Positions 6,530 through 7,784 of a stretch of DNA of 7,784 nt are shown here, in pieces (the first letter of the stretch is position 1; each line of letters opens with the position of its first letter). A program made the translations under genes and the position numbers. Under the pieces are notes generated by a model. It was given only the letters and a program-made list of their open reading frames with translations. It made no database searches and had not been told where the DNA came from. The DNA lies in contig CBDVBD010000153.1 of the NCBI GenBank assembly GCA_965372135.1, positions 1-7,784 on the forward strand, read 5' to 3'. Source of the stretch: CBDVBD01 sp965372135. GTDB taxonomy: Bacteria > Electryoneota > RPQS01 > CBDVBD01.

Positions 6530-7708
6530 TCAAAAATCCTCATCGCCCGCCACGAATGCAGACATAGCCCGTAGTGTTTCCACCACCTGCTGGGTATGTT
6601 CCACCGTGGTGTCGATTTCTTCCTGGGTGGTAAACCGCGATAAACTGAACCGAATCGACCCGTGTGATTCTTCATGTTTCAATCCGATAGCCGTCAACAC
6701 CGGACTGGGTTCCAGCGTCTTTGAAGAGCATGCCGACCCGGATGACACCGCAATTCCCCGCAGGTTCAAGTGCATCAAAATCGCTTCCCCTTCGATAAAG
6801 TGGAACAACACATCCACATTATTGCACAACCGTTGATCGCCGGTGGGACCGTTCAATTTGGTATTTGGGATGATCAGTAACTGGTCAATCAAGTTATCCC
6901 GAAGTTCCTGCATCTTAACACGTTGTTCAGCCGCATCCTGCGACACCAATTCCACCGCTTTCCCGAAGCCCACAATGGCTGGCACATTTTCCGTACCGGG
7001 ACGCAGATTCCTTTCCTGAAAAGCCCCTTCCATCAAGCGTTTGATCCGCACACCTTTTCTAATGTACAGCCCACCAACACCTTTCGGTCCATGTAGCTTA
7101 TGGGAATTCAACGACACCATATCCACCGGCAGGCTGCTTACGTCTAACGGTTCCTTACAAAAGCTCTGCGCTACGTCGGTATGAAACCACACATCGTGCT
7201 CCCGGCAGATCCCCCCGATGGTTTCGATATCCTGCAGAGTCCCAATCTCGTGATTGGCGTGCACGATACTAACCAACACCGTATCCGGGCGAATCAACTT
7301 CTTCAACTGATCGATATCTATTAATCCAACACCGTCCACCGGCAAGATGTCCAATTCCCAGCCGTCATCAGCCAGCCGGTTCATCACATTGATTACCGAG
7401 GAATGTTCCACCGCCGAGGTGACTATATGTTTCCCACGCTTGGTACGGGCTCGGACAGCCCCGATTATCGCTAAGTTGTTGGATTCGGTGGCGCCGCTGG
7501 TAAAAATGATCTCGTCCGGCTTAGCGCCCAACGCCCCGGCAATGATTTCCCGGCTGTGGTTGATGCTGTTTTCCGCTTCCAATCCTAACCCGTGTAGTGA
7601 CGCCGGATTTCCGTATTCTTCCTGGAAGTAGGGCATCATCGCCTCCAACACTTCCGGAAGCATCCTGGTAGTATCGTTATTATCTAAATAAATGATTTCC
7701 GGTTTCAT
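6530..7708 (-). CDS. nifS: Cysteine desulfurase, NifS/IscS type
   Basis: This is a PLP-dependent cytosolic enzyme that converts L-cysteine to L-alanine and passes the sulfur as a persulfide to a scaffold. Its 392 residues fit the group I family. Visible motifs in order are YLDNNDTTR near the N-terminus, EEYGNPASLHG (30-40), FTSGATESNNLA (PLP phosphate site, 69-80), EHSS with His102 stacking on PLP, HANHEIGTLQD (150-160), HTDVAQ with Asp178 and Gln181, SLNSHKLHGPKGVG with the Schiff-base Lys204, RPGTEN (236-241), and SSGSACSSKTLEPS with the catalytic Cys327. The long cysteine loop marks the IscS/NifS rather than the SufS type. All key residues are present. It heads the visible iron-sulfur operon, so the scaffold just downstream is its probable partner. 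The ATG at 7706-7708 gives the family's normal N-terminus, but no Shine-Dalgarno site precedes it; a repeat lies directly upstream. The symbol could equally be iscS, since nothing here indicates nitrogen fixation. Confidence 0.96.
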   Translation of the reverse strand: MKPEIIYLDNNDTTRMLPEVLEAMMPYFQEEYGNPASLHGLGLEAENSINHSREIIAGALGAKPDEIIFTSGATESNNLAIIGAVRARTKRGKHIVTSAVEHSSVINVMNRLADDGWELDILPVDGVGLIDIDQLKKLIRPDTVLVSIVHANHEIGTLQDIETIGGICREHDVWFHTDVAQSFCKEPLDVSSLPVDMVSLNSHKLHGPKGVGGLYIRKGVRIKRLMEGAFQERNLRPGTENVPAIVGFGKAVELVSQDAAEQRVKMQELRDNLIDQLLIIPNTKLNGPTGDQRLCNNVDVLFHFIEGEAILMHLNLRGIAVSSGSACSSKTLEPSPVLTAIGLKHEESHGSIRFSLSRFTTQEEIDTTVEHTQQVVETLRAMSAFVAGDEDF

Positions 7709-7713
7709 ATTTG

Positions 7714-7766
7714 GAATTTTGTATTTTGAATTTGTTTAGAATTTCGTGCTTCGAATTTCGGACTTG
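7714..7766. repeat. Degenerate 14-base tandem repeat beginning GAATTT
   Basis: Four GAATTT motifs begin at 7714, 7728, 7739 and 7753, at intervals of 14, 11 and 14 bases. Units GAATTTCGTGCTTC (7739-7752) and GAATTTCGGACTTG (7753-7766) agree at 11 of 14 bases, GAATTTTGTATTTT (7714-7727) is a weaker copy, and the unit at 7728 is shortened to 11. On the minus strand this reads as AAATTC repeats running almost to the start codon of the desulfurase gene. The function is unknown; no promoter elements are evident in it. Confidence 0.7.
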
Positions 7767-7781
7767 CCTGCTGCAAGCAGG
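7767..7781. repeat. Short perfect palindrome (hairpin) next to the tandem repeat
   Basis: CCTGCT and AGCAGG form a six-base-pair stem around the three-base loop GCA. On the minus strand no T-run follows, so it is not a terminator in that direction. On the plus strand only GTTT remains before the window ends, so a plus-strand terminator cannot be excluded. Confidence 0.55.
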
Positions 7782-7784
7782 TTT

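Noticed and set aside
5951..6574. 207-codon open frame on the plus strand
   Set aside because: It is antisense to the two-domain scaffold gene, whose ligand motifs and family match are unambiguous.
5812..7708. Nitrogen-fixation (nif) cluster
   Set aside because: NifS- and NifU-like names reflect housekeeping iron-sulfur families; no nitrogenase or cofactor gene is present, and the scaffold lacks the NifU ferredoxin and Nfu domains.

Overview
This window looks like a piece of an uncultured bacterium of the FCB superphylum (the Bacteroidota, Ignavibacteria, Marinimicrobia, Cloacimonadota and KSB1-type lineages). The main reason is two large secreted proteins ending in the PNPFN-type C-terminal domain used by the type IX secretion system. 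The Shine-Dalgarno sequences seen and a sigma70-like promoter argue against a typical Bacteroidetes-style start region, so a deeper FCB branch is my inference. All five convincing genes lie on the minus strand, and transcription runs from high to low coordinates.

From the right edge: 7709-7784 holds a degenerate tandem repeat (four GAATTT units) and a small palindrome. Next come a NifS/IscS-type cysteine desulfurase (6530-7708), a two-domain scaffold that joins an IscU domain to a MIP18/DUF59-like domain (5812-6492), and a short IscU paralogue whose third cluster-ligand cysteine is a serine (5420-5782). These three form a compact iron-sulfur cluster assembly unit with gaps of 37 and 29 bases. 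Only 62 bases further on, without a visible terminator, starts a 935-residue secreted protein related to gingipain-type (C25) peptidases (2550-5357). A clear intrinsic terminator follows it (2502-2524).

A roughly 450-base AT-rich spacer (2051-2501) contains a good promoter (TTGACT-17-TATCTT) and a strong Shine-Dalgarno sequence for the last gene (35-2050). That gene encodes a cysteine-rich secreted protein with two PPC-type domains, proline-rich linkers, a beta-sandwich domain, an Fn3-like domain and a type IX sorting domain. The sorting domain is interrupted by an in-frame TAG, and the same frame continues to encode recognisable sorting-domain sequence to the window edge.

The desulfurase supplies sulfur from cysteine and the scaffold builds the cluster. 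The role of the serine-substituted paralogue is open. The two secreted proteins are probably exported and attached by the type IX system, whose components are not in this window. I see no tRNA, rRNA, CRISPR array, transposase or phage gene. The most interesting points are the IscU-MIP18 fusion, the ligand-substituted IscU paralogue beside it, and the stop codon inside the sorting domain.
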